NCBI GenBank assembly: GCA_041551965.1
Contig: JBFELU010000006.1
Location: forward strand, 1 to 64,000
DNA from: JBFELU01 sp041551965
GTDB taxonomy: Bacteria; Actinomycetota; Acidimicrobiia; Spongiisociales; UBA11373
DNA length: 64,000 nt
Reading direction: 5' to 3'
In this document: positions 1 to 8,167 of the stretch, one piece after another
Position numbering within the stretch: the stretch's first letter is position 1
Layout: the number at the start of each line of letters is the position of its first letter
The notes under the pieces: model-generated
Told to the model about the DNA's origin: nothing
What the model saw: the letters and a program-made list of their open reading frames with translations, nothing else
Database searches by the model: none
Program-made: the position numbers and the translations under genes

Positions 1-2098
1 CCACCAGATCCGCATCGAACGAACACGTGAACGACCCACCCATGGGAATCAACCTCGGCTCGGTGGCACACGTGCTGTTCGACACCAACCCGTTCCCCAC
101 ATCCAACAAATCCCCGAACACGTCATCGGACAGCGTGATGAGCGTCACCGCCTCCGAAGAAGTGTTGTCGACGTCGACGGTGAAGGTCACCGTCCCAGCG
201 GGGGCGTAGACGATGCCGGGCGCACTCTTCGTGACCGAGATCGTCGGCGCCGCGGGTTCGTATCCGACCGGATCGGAGAGCGTGTTGGCCCCCGAGACTG
301 CGGTCACAGTCTGAGGATCGTTGGCCGTCGACAGCGTGAGATCCACGGGAACGGTGGCATCGGACACGTCGATCGTCACCGACCCGGCTACCACCGACGC
401 GGTCCAGTTCCCGTCGGCGTCGGTGGTCACCGTCTGGGACGAACTCCCGTCGTTCACAACCACGTCGATGTTCGCCAGATCGGGTTCCCCGGGGTCCTGA
501 TTGCCGTTGCCGTCGTCATCCCGATACACGTGGCCGGACACGGTGGCATCGACCACCTCGGAATCCCATACGGAGAAGACATAGGCGGTCTCGTTCGACG
601 TGGCGAGCGACTGGTTGCTGATCGTCACACCGGAACCGGCTGGTGCCGTGACCTCAACCGTGAAGGACACCCCTGCGCCCGGTGCCAGCGAGGCGATGGT
701 CGGCCACGTGATCGTGTCCGAACCACCATCGAACACGCCGCCGTCGGAGGCTGCCACGAACGTCGTGCTCGGGTCGATCGTGTCGCTGACCACCACATCC
801 GTGAGCGGGTCGGGCGAGGAGTTGACCACCTCTACCGAGTAGATCACCGCCCCATTCGTCGGTACCTCGGCGGGACCCCGCTTATCGATCACCAGGCACG
901 ACGAGTTCACGGCCGAGATGGGAACGTAGTAGCGCCATGGGTGGTCTTTGCCGTTGTCGGCGACTCCGGCATCTCCACCGAAGACCTCGGCGTCGACCGT
1001 CGTGCAAGTCGGCGGAGCCGAGGCGACTCGGAGACTGACCTTGACCCACATGTAGTCATCGGTTCCGACCACGGCGTGCAACTCACCGACCGCAAATCTC
1101 ACTGCGGTCGTGTTGGCGGGAAGCGGATTCGCCTCGTCGAGCAGCCGCCCGTCGTTCACGCCAACAGTGACCGGCACCCACGCCGTAGACGCAGTTGGTG
1201 CGATCGGGCCGTCACCATCGGCCGGATTCGGGACCGGACCGGTCCCGATCATCGAACCCGGATACTGGATGCGCTGCCACGGACCGACAGTGCCCGTGTA
1301 GTCGAGGTTGTAATAGCTGTCGGGACCGGCGACCGGCGACCCGGCGAGATACGGCGTCGTACCTCGACCGCTGTCGATGATCAGCCCGTTGCCGGTGCCC
1401 ATCCGGTCCGTCATCTCCTTGTCCCAGAGGTTGTGGGCCCAGCAGTTGTCCCAGTCGGCCGGCTCGAGTTGCCCGCACGCCGTCGGATCGACGAAATAGC
1501 CGTTGTTCCCGAGCGGCGTCGTCGCCGGATCGGCACCCCCGACGTACTTGGCTGTATCGGGCGAGGTCGAAAAGAAGATCCCGGTGTCCCCGTACAGCTG
1601 GGCGAGCGATCCATCGAGTGCGGTGACGAAGGGGGCGCCGTAGGGGGTTTGGCTGCCTCCCGGGCCCACGCCGTCCCACATCTCGCCGGGCCCCGGGACC
1701 GGTATGTCGACGAAGTCGTTGTCGACCATGTCCACGAAGGAAGCGCCGACGACCTCAGCCCACGCCGGGGGGTAGAAGGTGACCCAGCCGTTGGGCCCGT
1801 ATTCCGCACCGTTGTCGTACGGCTCGAACTCGACGATGTACTCGAGGACGTCCCCCACCAGAACGCCCTGGCCCGAACCCAAAGCACGATCGGTGAGCAT
1901 CTGAGCCGTCTCGGGACCCATGAAGACGCGGGTATTCCGAAGTCCCACCGAATGGGCCTCCGCCGTGCCGGTCGAGGCAACGCCGGCGCTCGCCAATACC
2001 CCCCCAATGAGGAGAACTCGCGCAACCAGCAGGAATGCGCTGAGGGCGGCACCCCGCTTCGTGGCGAGATGACGCCAATGAGCCCGCTGTCGCGACAC
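1..2098 (-). CDS. Secreted DUF11/SdrD_B-type repeat surface protein, 5' part (runs off window)
   Basis: An open minus-strand frame runs from a GTG at 2098 to the left edge without a stop, so the C-terminus is missing. The start is chosen because GGGAG lies 5 nt upstream. The N-terminus is basic followed by a hydrophobic stretch (LSAFLLVARVLLIGGVLASAG), a likely signal peptide. A cysteine-poor ectodomain of roughly 300 residues follows. Next comes a conserved-repeat (DUF11) module containing TDVVVSDTIDPSTTF, then an SdrD_B-like module (GHVYRDDDGNGNQDPGEPD). A further beta-sandwich repeat starts near the window edge. These modules are known from cell-surface adhesins and S-layer-like proteins. 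The protein is therefore probably exported and wall-associated, but its ligand is unknown. The frame was missed by an ATG-to-stop search because it has no stop in the window. Confidence 0.8.
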   Translation of the reverse strand, partial: MSRQRAHWRHLATKRGAALSAFLLVARVLLIGGVLASAGVASTGTAEAHSVGLRNTRVFMGPETAQMLTDRALGSGQGVLVGDVLEYIVEFEPYDNGAEYGPNGWVTFYPPAWAEVVGASFVDMVDNDFVDIPVPGPGEMWDGVGPGGSQTPYGAPFVTALDGSLAQLYGDTGIFFSTSPDTAKYVGGADPATTPLGNNGYFVDPTACGQLEPADWDNCWAHNLWDKEMTDRMGTGNGLIIDSGRGTTPYLAGSPVAGPDSYYNLDYTGTVGPWQRIQYPGSMIGTGPVPNPADGDGPIAPTASTAWVPVTVGVNDGRLLDEANPLPANTTAVRFAVGELHAVVGTDDYMWVKVSLRVASAPPTCTTVDAEVFGGDAGVADNGKDHPWRYYVPISAVNSSCLVIDKRGPAEVPTNGAVIYSVEVVNSSPDPLTDVVVSDTIDPSTTFVAASDGGVFDGGSDTITWPTIASLAPGAGVSFTVEVTAPAGSGVTISNQSLATSNETAYVFSVWDSEVVDATVSGHVYRDDDGNGNQDPGEPDLANIDVVVNDGSSSQTVTTDADGNWTASVVAGSVTIDVSDATVPVDLTLSTANDPQTVTAVSGANTLSDPVGYEPAAPTISVTKSAPGIVYAPAGTVTFTVDVDNTSSEAVTLITLSDDVFGDLLDVGNGLVSNSTCATEPRLIPMGGSFTCSFDADLV

Positions 2099-2203
2099 GT
2101 CCACTCCCTGGTTGATCGTGGAGCGAATATCGGGCCATTCCCGTCCTCTCTTGAGGACTACCGAACGCCATGAGTGGCCATCAAGGCCTTTGCTATCAGG
2201 CCT

Positions 2204-2231
2204 GGTGACTAGTTACCAATGCCTAGTCACC
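2204..2231. repeat. Perfect 9-bp inverted repeat downstream of the prenyltransferase gene
   Basis: GGTGACTAG and CTAGTCACC are separated by 10 nt. The repeat sits between the end of the cis-prenyltransferase gene (2252) and the start of the surface-protein gene (2098), both on the minus strand. No T-run follows on the minus strand, so it is either a terminator of the type without a U-tract or an operator for the surface-protein gene. The sequence does not decide between these. Confidence 0.5.
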
Positions 2232-2251
2232 ACCGAACGTATCTGATCGGC

Positions 2252-3022
2252 TCAGCGACCGAAGCGTCGCTCCCGTCGGGAGAAGTCGCGCAGCGCCCGC
2301 AGGAAGTCGACCCGGCGGAACGCCGGCCAGTGCACATCGACGAAGGAATACTCGGCATAGGCGGCCTGCCACAAGAGGAACCCCGACAGCCTCGACTCGC
2401 CGCTGGTGCGTATCATGAGGTCCGGGTCCGGCAGGTCGGCCGTGTAGAGGTGGGAGGCGAGGGCATCGGCGTCGATGTGGGACGCCAGGTCCTCGGCCTC
2501 CACCCCGTCGGCGGCCAGCTTGCCGACGAGATCGCGGCAGGCGTCCACGATCTCCTGGCGGCCTCCGTAGGCGAGGGCGATGGTGAGCCGATGCCGGCCG
2601 GAGACCGACCGCTCGACGAGCCCGGCGGCCGCCTCTCGGAGGTCGTCCGGGAGCAGGTCGAGACTCCCGATCACCCCGATCTTGTGGCCGTTGACGGGCA
2701 ATCTGGCAAACAGGCCCTTGAGCACCTCGAAATAGGGCTGAAGTTCGCTGGCCGGTCGGCTGAGATTCTCCTTCGAGAGCAGCCAGCACGTCACCGCCGG
2801 GATCTCGATCTGATCACACCAATCGAGGAACTCGAGGAACTTCTCCATGCCGGCTCGATACGAGGAGGCGTAGTCGGGGAGCCGGGTCTCACGGGCGAAC
2901 CGCCGGTGTCCGTCGTGAATGACCCCGATGTGGTGGGGAAGCCGATCCCGATCGAGCGACCGAAGCAACCGCTCCTCGTAGAGGCGGTAGAGGGGGTGGC
3001 GGATCGCGTCCCGCACGCTCAT
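2252..3022 (-). CDS. uppS: cis-Prenyltransferase (undecaprenyl / short-chain Z-isoprenyl diphosphate synthase family)
   Basis: 256 residues, normal for the family. The protein condenses isopentenyl diphosphate with an allylic diphosphate in cis configuration, giving polyprenyl lipid carriers for cell-wall synthesis. The substrate-binding motif VIHDGHRRFAR (Asp37) replaces the common IMDGNGRWA, a form seen in actinobacterial paralogues. The C-terminal RTSGESRLSGFLLWQ and YAEYSF segments carry the conserved Arg/Ser/Glu for IPP binding. The ATG at 3022 overlaps the TGA of the upstream AtuA-like gene (ATGA), so translation is probably coupled. It could be either the long-chain UppS or a short-chain paralogue. 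The chain length made cannot be read from the sequence. Confidence 0.9.
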   Translation of the reverse strand: MSVRDAIRHPLYRLYEERLLRSLDRDRLPHHIGVIHDGHRRFARETRLPDYASSYRAGMEKFLEFLDWCDQIEIPAVTCWLLSKENLSRPASELQPYFEVLKGLFARLPVNGHKIGVIGSLDLLPDDLREAAAGLVERSVSGRHRLTIALAYGGRQEIVDACRDLVGKLAADGVEAEDLASHIDADALASHLYTADLPDPDLMIRTSGESRLSGFLLWQAAYAEYSFVDVHWPAFRRVDFLRALRDFSRRERRFGR

Positions 3023-4857
3023 GGACTCCCCGATTCCGTGTCTCGCCGATCATACGACGCCACACTCTCCACGACGGTCACCGGGATCTCGAGCTCCCGC
3101 GTCCGCACGAACTCGCCGAGGCCCTTGGCCTGGGGATCGACCCGCGTCGACGCCGCCACACCTTCCCCGAGCAGGCCATGGATCACGAAGTTCACCGCTC
3201 CCAGATTGGGGAACTCGTACCGATAGATCTGGAGCCCATCAGTCTCGGGCAAGAGCGCGCGCAACCTTTGGGTCGTCAGGGATTCGATCAACCAGGCGGC
3301 CGCGTTGGGGGAACGTCCCCACACCCCGAGGTTGGCATTTCCTCCCTTGTCCCCCGACCGGGCTCCGGCGACGATCCCCAGGGTCACCATCACCATCGGA
3401 GTCGGCCCTGCATCGTATTCGCCGCCGTCGGTCGGCTCGTCGGATTCGGGAATCGCGGTCGAAGGAGGTCGCACCGACGCCACCGGACGTCCGCCCACCG
3501 TGACCTCCTCCCGTACCAGTTCGGCGGGCACCAGCGCCGGCCAGAACACGGCCACGGGCGTCGCCGGCCCCGGGGGAGCCGTCATCGTGAAGCCCGGATA
3601 TCCGGCCAAAGCCAACTCGACGGCTCGGGCCGAGAACGCCTTCCCCACCGAGCGGGGATCGGGACCGCGAGCGTTGACCCGCAACATGGCGAAACCCTCG
3701 GCGCTCCGCTCCGCCCCGGTCCGATCACTCCGCACCAGGTCGAAGTCGGTCTCGAGGGGAGCCAGCACCTCCCGCAGGCTTGCCTCCGCCAGGTCGGCCT
3801 TGGCCTCGACCTCCGGTGCCGGCACCAACAACGTCACCGAGTTGCGGAAACCGCCCAGCACGTTCATACCGACCTTGGTGGTCGCCGGAGCCGGCTTGCC
3901 GCGTACGCCCCGGATACCCACCCGATCGTCCCCGTCCTGAGTGAGTTCGATCGTGTCGAAGCGGGCCACCACATCGGGATGCAGGTAGGAGGGTCCGGCC
4001 ACCTCGTAGAGCAGCTGCGCCGTGACCGTGCCGACCGTGACGGCGCCCCCCGTCCCCGGGTGCTTGGTGATCACCGAAGACCCGTCCGGGAATATCTCGG
4101 CGATGGGGAACCCGGGGTGCTCCAGGCCGGGTATCTCGGCGAAGAACGAGTAGTTGCCCCCGGTGCACTGGGCTCCACACTCGACCACGTGACCGGCGAC
4201 CACGGCTCCGGCCAGAGCATCCCATTCGTCCGGCTCCCATCCGAATCGCCACGCCGCCGGCCCGGAAACCAGCGAGGCATCGGCCACCCGGCCCGTCACC
4301 ACGACGTCGGCACCCGCCCCGAGGGCGGCGGCGATCCCCCAACCTCCGGTGTAGGCGTTGGCGGTCAGGACCCGATCGGCCACCTCGGAGAACGCAGCTC
4401 CTGTGTCGAGGTTCGACAGGTCGGCGACGCCGGAGATCTCATTCAGGCGCGGCATCAGGTCGTCGCCGCTCACGACGCCGATCAATGGGTCCAGTCCCAA
4501 GCGATTCGCCAACTCCCCCAGCCGGTCCGCCAGGCCGGCCGGATTCAGGCCTCCGGCGTTGGCCACCACGCGAACACCGCGATCGAGGCAGGTTCCCAGC
4601 ACCACCTCCATCTGCCGCAGGAACGTCGTGGCGTATCCGGCCGCGGGGTCCTTGCTCCGATTCCTCCACAGGATCGCCATCGTGAGCTCGGCGAGGTAGT
4701 CACCCGTCAGCACGTCGATCGGGCCGCCGGCGACCATCTCCTCGGCCGCCTCGAATCGGTCTCCGTAGAAGCCGGAGCAATTGGCGACGATCAGCGGCTC
4801 GCCCGACCCGCGCGATCCGCCGTCAGCCCGAGTAGGTGAGGCACTGAGCGGCGCCAT
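3019..4857 (-). CDS. AtuA-like acyclic terpene utilization family protein (DUF1446) with C-terminal AtuA-like domain
   Basis: The recognisable domain begins at EPLIVANCSGFYGDRF and continues through NAGGLNP, GADVVVTGRVADASL and GGNYSFF, all typical of the DUF1446/AtuA family. A smaller C-terminal region beginning near IVAGARSGDKGGNANLGVWG matches the ferredoxin-like AtuA C-terminal domain. In Pseudomonas, atuA belongs to the citronellol and geraniol catabolic cluster, but its biochemical reaction is not established. The ATG at 4857 is chosen (612 residues). A longer frame exists upstream, but it would lie inside the metalloprotease gene. The start still overlaps that gene by about 35 nt, and the Shine-Dalgarno is weak (AGGA about 11 nt upstream). 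The gene is coupled by an ATGA overlap to the downstream cis-prenyltransferase. Confidence 0.8.
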   Translation of the reverse strand: MAPLSASPTRADGGSRGSGEPLIVANCSGFYGDRFEAAEEMVAGGPIDVLTGDYLAELTMAILWRNRSKDPAAGYATTFLRQMEVVLGTCLDRGVRVVANAGGLNPAGLADRLGELANRLGLDPLIGVVSGDDLMPRLNEISGVADLSNLDTGAAFSEVADRVLTANAYTGGWGIAAALGAGADVVVTGRVADASLVSGPAAWRFGWEPDEWDALAGAVVAGHVVECGAQCTGGNYSFFAEIPGLEHPGFPIAEIFPDGSSVITKHPGTGGAVTVGTVTAQLLYEVAGPSYLHPDVVARFDTIELTQDGDDRVGIRGVRGKPAPATTKVGMNVLGGFRNSVTLLVPAPEVEAKADLAEASLREVLAPLETDFDLVRSDRTGAERSAEGFAMLRVNARGPDPRSVGKAFSARAVELALAGYPGFTMTAPPGPATPVAVFWPALVPAELVREEVTVGGRPVASVRPPSTAIPESDEPTDGGEYDAGPTPMVMVTLGIVAGARSGDKGGNANLGVWGRSPNAAAWLIESLTTQRLRALLPETDGLQIYRYEFPNLGAVNFVIHGLLGEGVAASTRVDPQAKGLGEFVRTRELEIPVTVVESVASYDRRDTESGSP

Positions 4858-6508
4858 TGAAGAATCCATCCTGGAATGCGTTGAACCGCTGGAAGGCGGT
4901 CCCGCCTCGCGGCTCCCCGGTGGCGGGATCGTCCCCGAACGCGAGGAACCCGGCCACCCCCTCATCGAGATCACCGGCAGAGAGGACCAGGTCCATCGGG
5001 TTGTCGAACGGCACCATGTCGGCAGTCCACACCCCGGTCAGACAATCCGCCTGGAGTTCGGCGATCAGACCCTCGGTGGGAAACCCGGCCCTTGCTTGTA
5101 CCCCCGTCGCCCACTCGTGGGCGAGCACCATGCCGATGGCGAAGTCGCCGATCCTCTGATAGAGGGCGGGAAAGAGGTTCTCGTTGTCCCACGCCACGAA
5201 GTCTCCCTCCGGGCAGTAGAAGGCATTCCCGACGTAGTCGTCGGGGTCCGGCTCGCCCGGTCCGCAGGGGGGCAGCAGCCCGGTGGAGGGAACGTAAGGG
5301 CCGAAGTTGGTCATCGGCACGTAATCCGTCCCGAAGAGTTGCGGATACAGCAGTGACCAGTACCGCTCCAAGGCATCGATCACCAGCGGAGCAACATCGG
5401 CAAAGGGGAGATCGCCGCCCGTTTGGAGGTCCTCCTCCGTGAGAGGGATGTCCACCACGAGGAACTCGCCCTGCTCGTAGGCCCGGCACTTCACCGGACC
5501 GTTCGAGAATCCGTCCTGGAAGGCGTTCACGCGATCGAACGCGCTGCCGTGGGCCTGCGGGCCACCGGGATCCGTGCCGGGCGGATCTCGGAACAGCAGG
5601 TAGCCCGCCATCGCCTCGTCGAGGTCGCCCGGCTCCAAGACCAGCACTTCGCTTTCACCGGCGTCGACCGCCCCGGCCCACACCCCGGCGAAGCAGTCGG
5701 CCTGAAGCTCGGTCATGATCGTCGGCCCGTTCACCAAGGCCCTGGCCTGGACGGCGTGGGCCCATTCGTGGGCGAGCACCAGGGCGACGGAGAAGTCACC
5801 GAACTCCGTGTAGAGGCCGGGAAGGAGCACCTCGGCATCCCAGGCGATGAAGTCACCCGGATGGCAGTAGAAGGCGTTCTCCTGATAGGCCTCGATGGGG
5901 AGCGGATCGGGTCCGCACTGGGGAAGATCACCCTGGGAGACAAAGTAGGGGATCACGGCCGCCAGGTCCTCGTAGGCGATGCCGTAGAGGTCGGGAAGCG
6001 TTGTTCCCCAGAACGCCACCAGATCATCCTGGGTGAGTGCCACCAATTGATCGAGGTCGAGAGCAATCGACACGCCGTCCCCGACCGTGACCGGCTCCTC
6101 GAGTTGACCGGTCTCGGCGAGGCAGAATTCGGTCACGTCGAGCACCACGTCCGATGCGGTGGGGTCCCCCTGTCCCAAGGCCACGAACTCGTCCAGGCTC
6201 ATCAACTCCTGGAACTCGACGATCGTGCATCGACAGAACGTCGCGTCACCGTCCTCGGTACACCCGTCCATATAGGCATCCACCAATCCCTGCGGGTAAC
6301 CGTTCTCGAGCGCCGGGGCCGACGCGTCCGGGGCGAGCACGGGATCGGGGGAGACGGTGGTGTCCGGAGCGATGGTCCCCTCCGGGGCCGTGGTAGTCGG
6401 CGATTCCGTCGTCTCGGGGGCGGTGGTCGGCATGGTCACGCCGCCGCCGTCGCCGCAGGCTGCCGCCAGCAGCACAATCGTCACCACCAAGGCGAGCGAT
6501 CGGCTCAC
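4823..6508 (-). CDS. Lipoprotein with two tandem neutral zinc metallopeptidase domains, the second lacking a zinc ligand
   Basis: A GTG at 6508 overlaps the upstream stop (GTGA) and gives a 561-residue precursor with a lipobox (LLAAAC, Cys18), followed by a Thr/Pro-rich linker. Residues about 195-345 form one YpfJ-like (PF04228-type) peptidase unit: HEWAH at 247-251, then TELQADCFAGVW as the downstream Glu/Asp element, and a conserved FDRVNAFQDGF. Residues about 413-561 repeat the unit with the same NAFYC, GDF, ELQADC and FQRFNAFQDGF elements. There the zinc motif reads HEWAT (464-468), so the second His is replaced by Thr. The first unit is probably active. The second is a degenerate copy that may bind substrate or stabilise the fold. 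The protein should be anchored outside the membrane. Substrate unknown. Confidence 0.85.
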   Translation of the reverse strand: MSRSLALVVTIVLLAAACGDGGGVTMPTTAPETTESPTTTAPEGTIAPDTTVSPDPVLAPDASAPALENGYPQGLVDAYMDGCTEDGDATFCRCTIVEFQELMSLDEFVALGQGDPTASDVVLDVTEFCLAETGQLEEPVTVGDGVSIALDLDQLVALTQDDLVAFWGTTLPDLYGIAYEDLAAVIPYFVSQGDLPQCGPDPLPIEAYQENAFYCHPGDFIAWDAEVLLPGLYTEFGDFSVALVLAHEWAHAVQARALVNGPTIMTELQADCFAGVWAGAVDAGESEVLVLEPGDLDEAMAGYLLFRDPPGTDPGGPQAHGSAFDRVNAFQDGFSNGPVKCRAYEQGEFLVVDIPLTEEDLQTGGDLPFADVAPLVIDALERYWSLLYPQLFGTDYVPMTNFGPYVPSTGLLPPCGPGEPDPDDYVGNAFYCPEGDFVAWDNENLFPALYQRIGDFAIGMVLAHEWATGVQARAGFPTEGLIAELQADCLTGVWTADMVPFDNPMDLVLSAGDLDEGVAGFLAFGDDPATGEPRGGTAFQRFNAFQDGFFNGAAQCLTYSG

Positions 6509-6885
6509 GTTCCCTCGCCCTGTGATCGACCACGCCATCCGAGCCAGCCCCGCCAGGCACCCGGCCCCGGCCGGGTGTCGTAGACACGCTCGGGGAATAT
6601 CAGGTCGCCATGCAACTCGGCCAGCCGCCGAAGCAGCCACTCATCGAAGGGATCCGACGATCCCTCCAGGGCTTCCAACGCGGCGTCGGCCTCGGTGCCT
6701 TCGAACACGTAGACCGCGGAGCACGCCGGGGTCTCCAGCAGGAACACGAGCTCGCGGGTGATGCCTCGGCGCCGCTGTGATTGCGCCCACTCGGCCCGCC
6801 GGGGACCCGTCAGTTCGGCCTGGAACTCCTGCCAGGCGCCGACTCTGTCGGCCTCCAACGACGCGACCGCGATCGACGTGGCCAT
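6505..6885 (-). CDS. Conserved hypothetical small protein (126 aa)
   Basis: The start at 6885 is preferred over an in-frame GTG at 6912 because GAAGGG lies 5 nt before the ATG. The product has no signal peptide or membrane segment. A charged N-terminal helix (ADRVGAWQEFQAELTGPRRAEW) is followed by a beta-rich part containing LVFLLETPACSAVYVFEGT, and then an acidic region. The layout resembles small alpha/beta-barrel proteins such as the DUF6176 group, but I could not assign it. The 3' end overlaps the metalloprotease start by 4 nt. A glycosyltransferase gene ends about 30 nt upstream on the same strand, so the genes are probably co-transcribed. Confidence 0.6.
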   Translation of the reverse strand: MATSIAVASLEADRVGAWQEFQAELTGPRRAEWAQSQRRRGITRELVFLLETPACSAVYVFEGTEADAALEALEGSSDPFDEWLLRRLAELHGDLIFPERVYDTRPGPGAWRGWLGWRGRSQGEGT

Positions 6886-6918
6886 AGAAACCCTTCGCGA
6901 GAACGGGGTCACCCTAGT

Positions 6919-8070
6919 TCACGACCACCGATCCGGCCCGAGGCCCAGGGCCTCCTCGTAGACGTCACGGAGCCGGCCGACCCACACCCAACCGTCGAAC
7001 TCCTCCTCGAACCGCTCCCGGGCCCGTTTGGCCATGAGTCTCCGGGTGGTCGGATCATCCCCGAGACGCGAAATCTCCCGGGCCAGACCACCCACATCGC
7101 CCGGCTCGACGAGGTTCCCCGCCTCCGCGCCCACGATCTCGGGAATGCCTCCCACCCGAGTGGCCACGATCGGAACCCCGGCCGCCAGCGCCCGGATCAG
7201 CGACGTCGGGAGTGCGTCCGCTCGGCTCGGCTGAACCACGACGTCGGCGGCCGCCATGATCCGGCCAACGTCTTCCCTGTACCCGGGGACGATGACGCGC
7301 TTCCCGAGGACACCCAGATCTCGAGCCTTGGTGAAGAGGCGTTCGTGTTCGGGACCGAGCCCCACGAGCGCAATAACGACCGGAGAGCCCGCCGGAAGCA
7401 TGGCGGCGGCCTCCAACACATCGGCGTGTCCCTTGCCGGGGCGCATGATCGCCACCATCACCACCAGCACCCGATCCTCACAGACGCCCCACTCATCTCG
7501 CACCGCGGCCCGATCCCCCGGATCGCCGGTCCGGTCCACGATGCCGTTGCGAATCGTGACGACGGTCTTCGGGTCCACTCGATGGGTGTCGAGATACCAG
7601 CGGCGCACCGCATCCGAGACCGCGATCGTGCGCGCCGCGGTCCCGGCGCGGGCCCGCACCGCCGCCCTTTGCTTGAGGCGACCAACGAAGCCCGCCTCGT
7701 CCTCGACGACGTGCAGCGTAGAGACCATGGGGATACCCAGATCGCGTGCCGCGACAGCCCCGACGATGTCGGCATGCTTGAGGTGAGTGTGCACCACGTC
7801 GGGTCGCCACCGGCGAAGGAGCCGCGCCGTCCGACGCGCCGCTCGGGGATCCCATCGGGTCCGCAGCCCGAGCGTGCCGACCGTCACCCCGGCGGCCCTC
7901 AAGTCGTCGGCGAAGGACCGGCGCTCCTCCTCCATCAGGCTGAGCACGGTCATCTCGAGACCGACAACAGGGCTCAACTCGGCGAGATCAAGCAGCAGGT
8001 GCTCGGCACCGCCGCGACGGAGATCATGGATCACATGGCACACGCGCAGAGGCGAGGGCCGGCCTGGCAT
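6919..8070 (-). CDS. GT4-family glycosyltransferase
   Basis: 383 residues from the ATG at 8070, chosen for the AGGGAG about 5 nt upstream; a second ATG at 8097 lacks one. The N-terminal Rossmann domain begins RVCHVIHDLRRGGAEHLLLDLAEL, the typical GGAE loop of GT-B enzymes. HTHLKHADIVGAVAA follows. The C-terminal nucleotide-sugar domain has VAIMRPGKGHADVLEAA, then VVVQPSRADALPTSLIRALA with the glutamate-equivalent region, and GIPEIVG. The enzyme should transfer a sugar from an activated donor to an envelope glycan or lipid on the cytoplasmic side. Donor and acceptor cannot be read from the sequence. A divergent plus-strand gene starts at 8168. Confidence 0.88.
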   Translation of the reverse strand: MPGRPSPLRVCHVIHDLRRGGAEHLLLDLAELSPVVGLEMTVLSLMEEERRSFADDLRAAGVTVGTLGLRTRWDPRAARRTARLLRRWRPDVVHTHLKHADIVGAVAARDLGIPMVSTLHVVEDEAGFVGRLKQRAAVRARAGTAARTIAVSDAVRRWYLDTHRVDPKTVVTIRNGIVDRTGDPGDRAAVRDEWGVCEDRVLVVMVAIMRPGKGHADVLEAAAMLPAGSPVVIALVGLGPEHERLFTKARDLGVLGKRVIVPGYREDVGRIMAAADVVVQPSRADALPTSLIRALAAGVPIVATRVGGIPEIVGAEAGNLVEPGDVGGLAREISRLGDDPTTRRLMAKRARERFEEEFDGWVWVGRLRDVYEEALGLGPDRWS

Positions 8071-8167
8071 CGGGCTCCCTGTTCGCTGCTCACTCATCGG
8101 CCGGACCGGCCGAGCCCTGAAGCCCCCCAACGTAGTGAACGCGACCGGCCTAGCCTCGCGACGTCTC

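Noticed and set aside
530..2173. Plus-strand open frame of 547 codons over the surface-protein gene
   Set aside because: The minus strand encodes a signal peptide and DUF11/SdrD_B motifs in the same place. The plus-strand product has no family features and is rich in Arg and His, as shadow frames in GC-rich DNA are.
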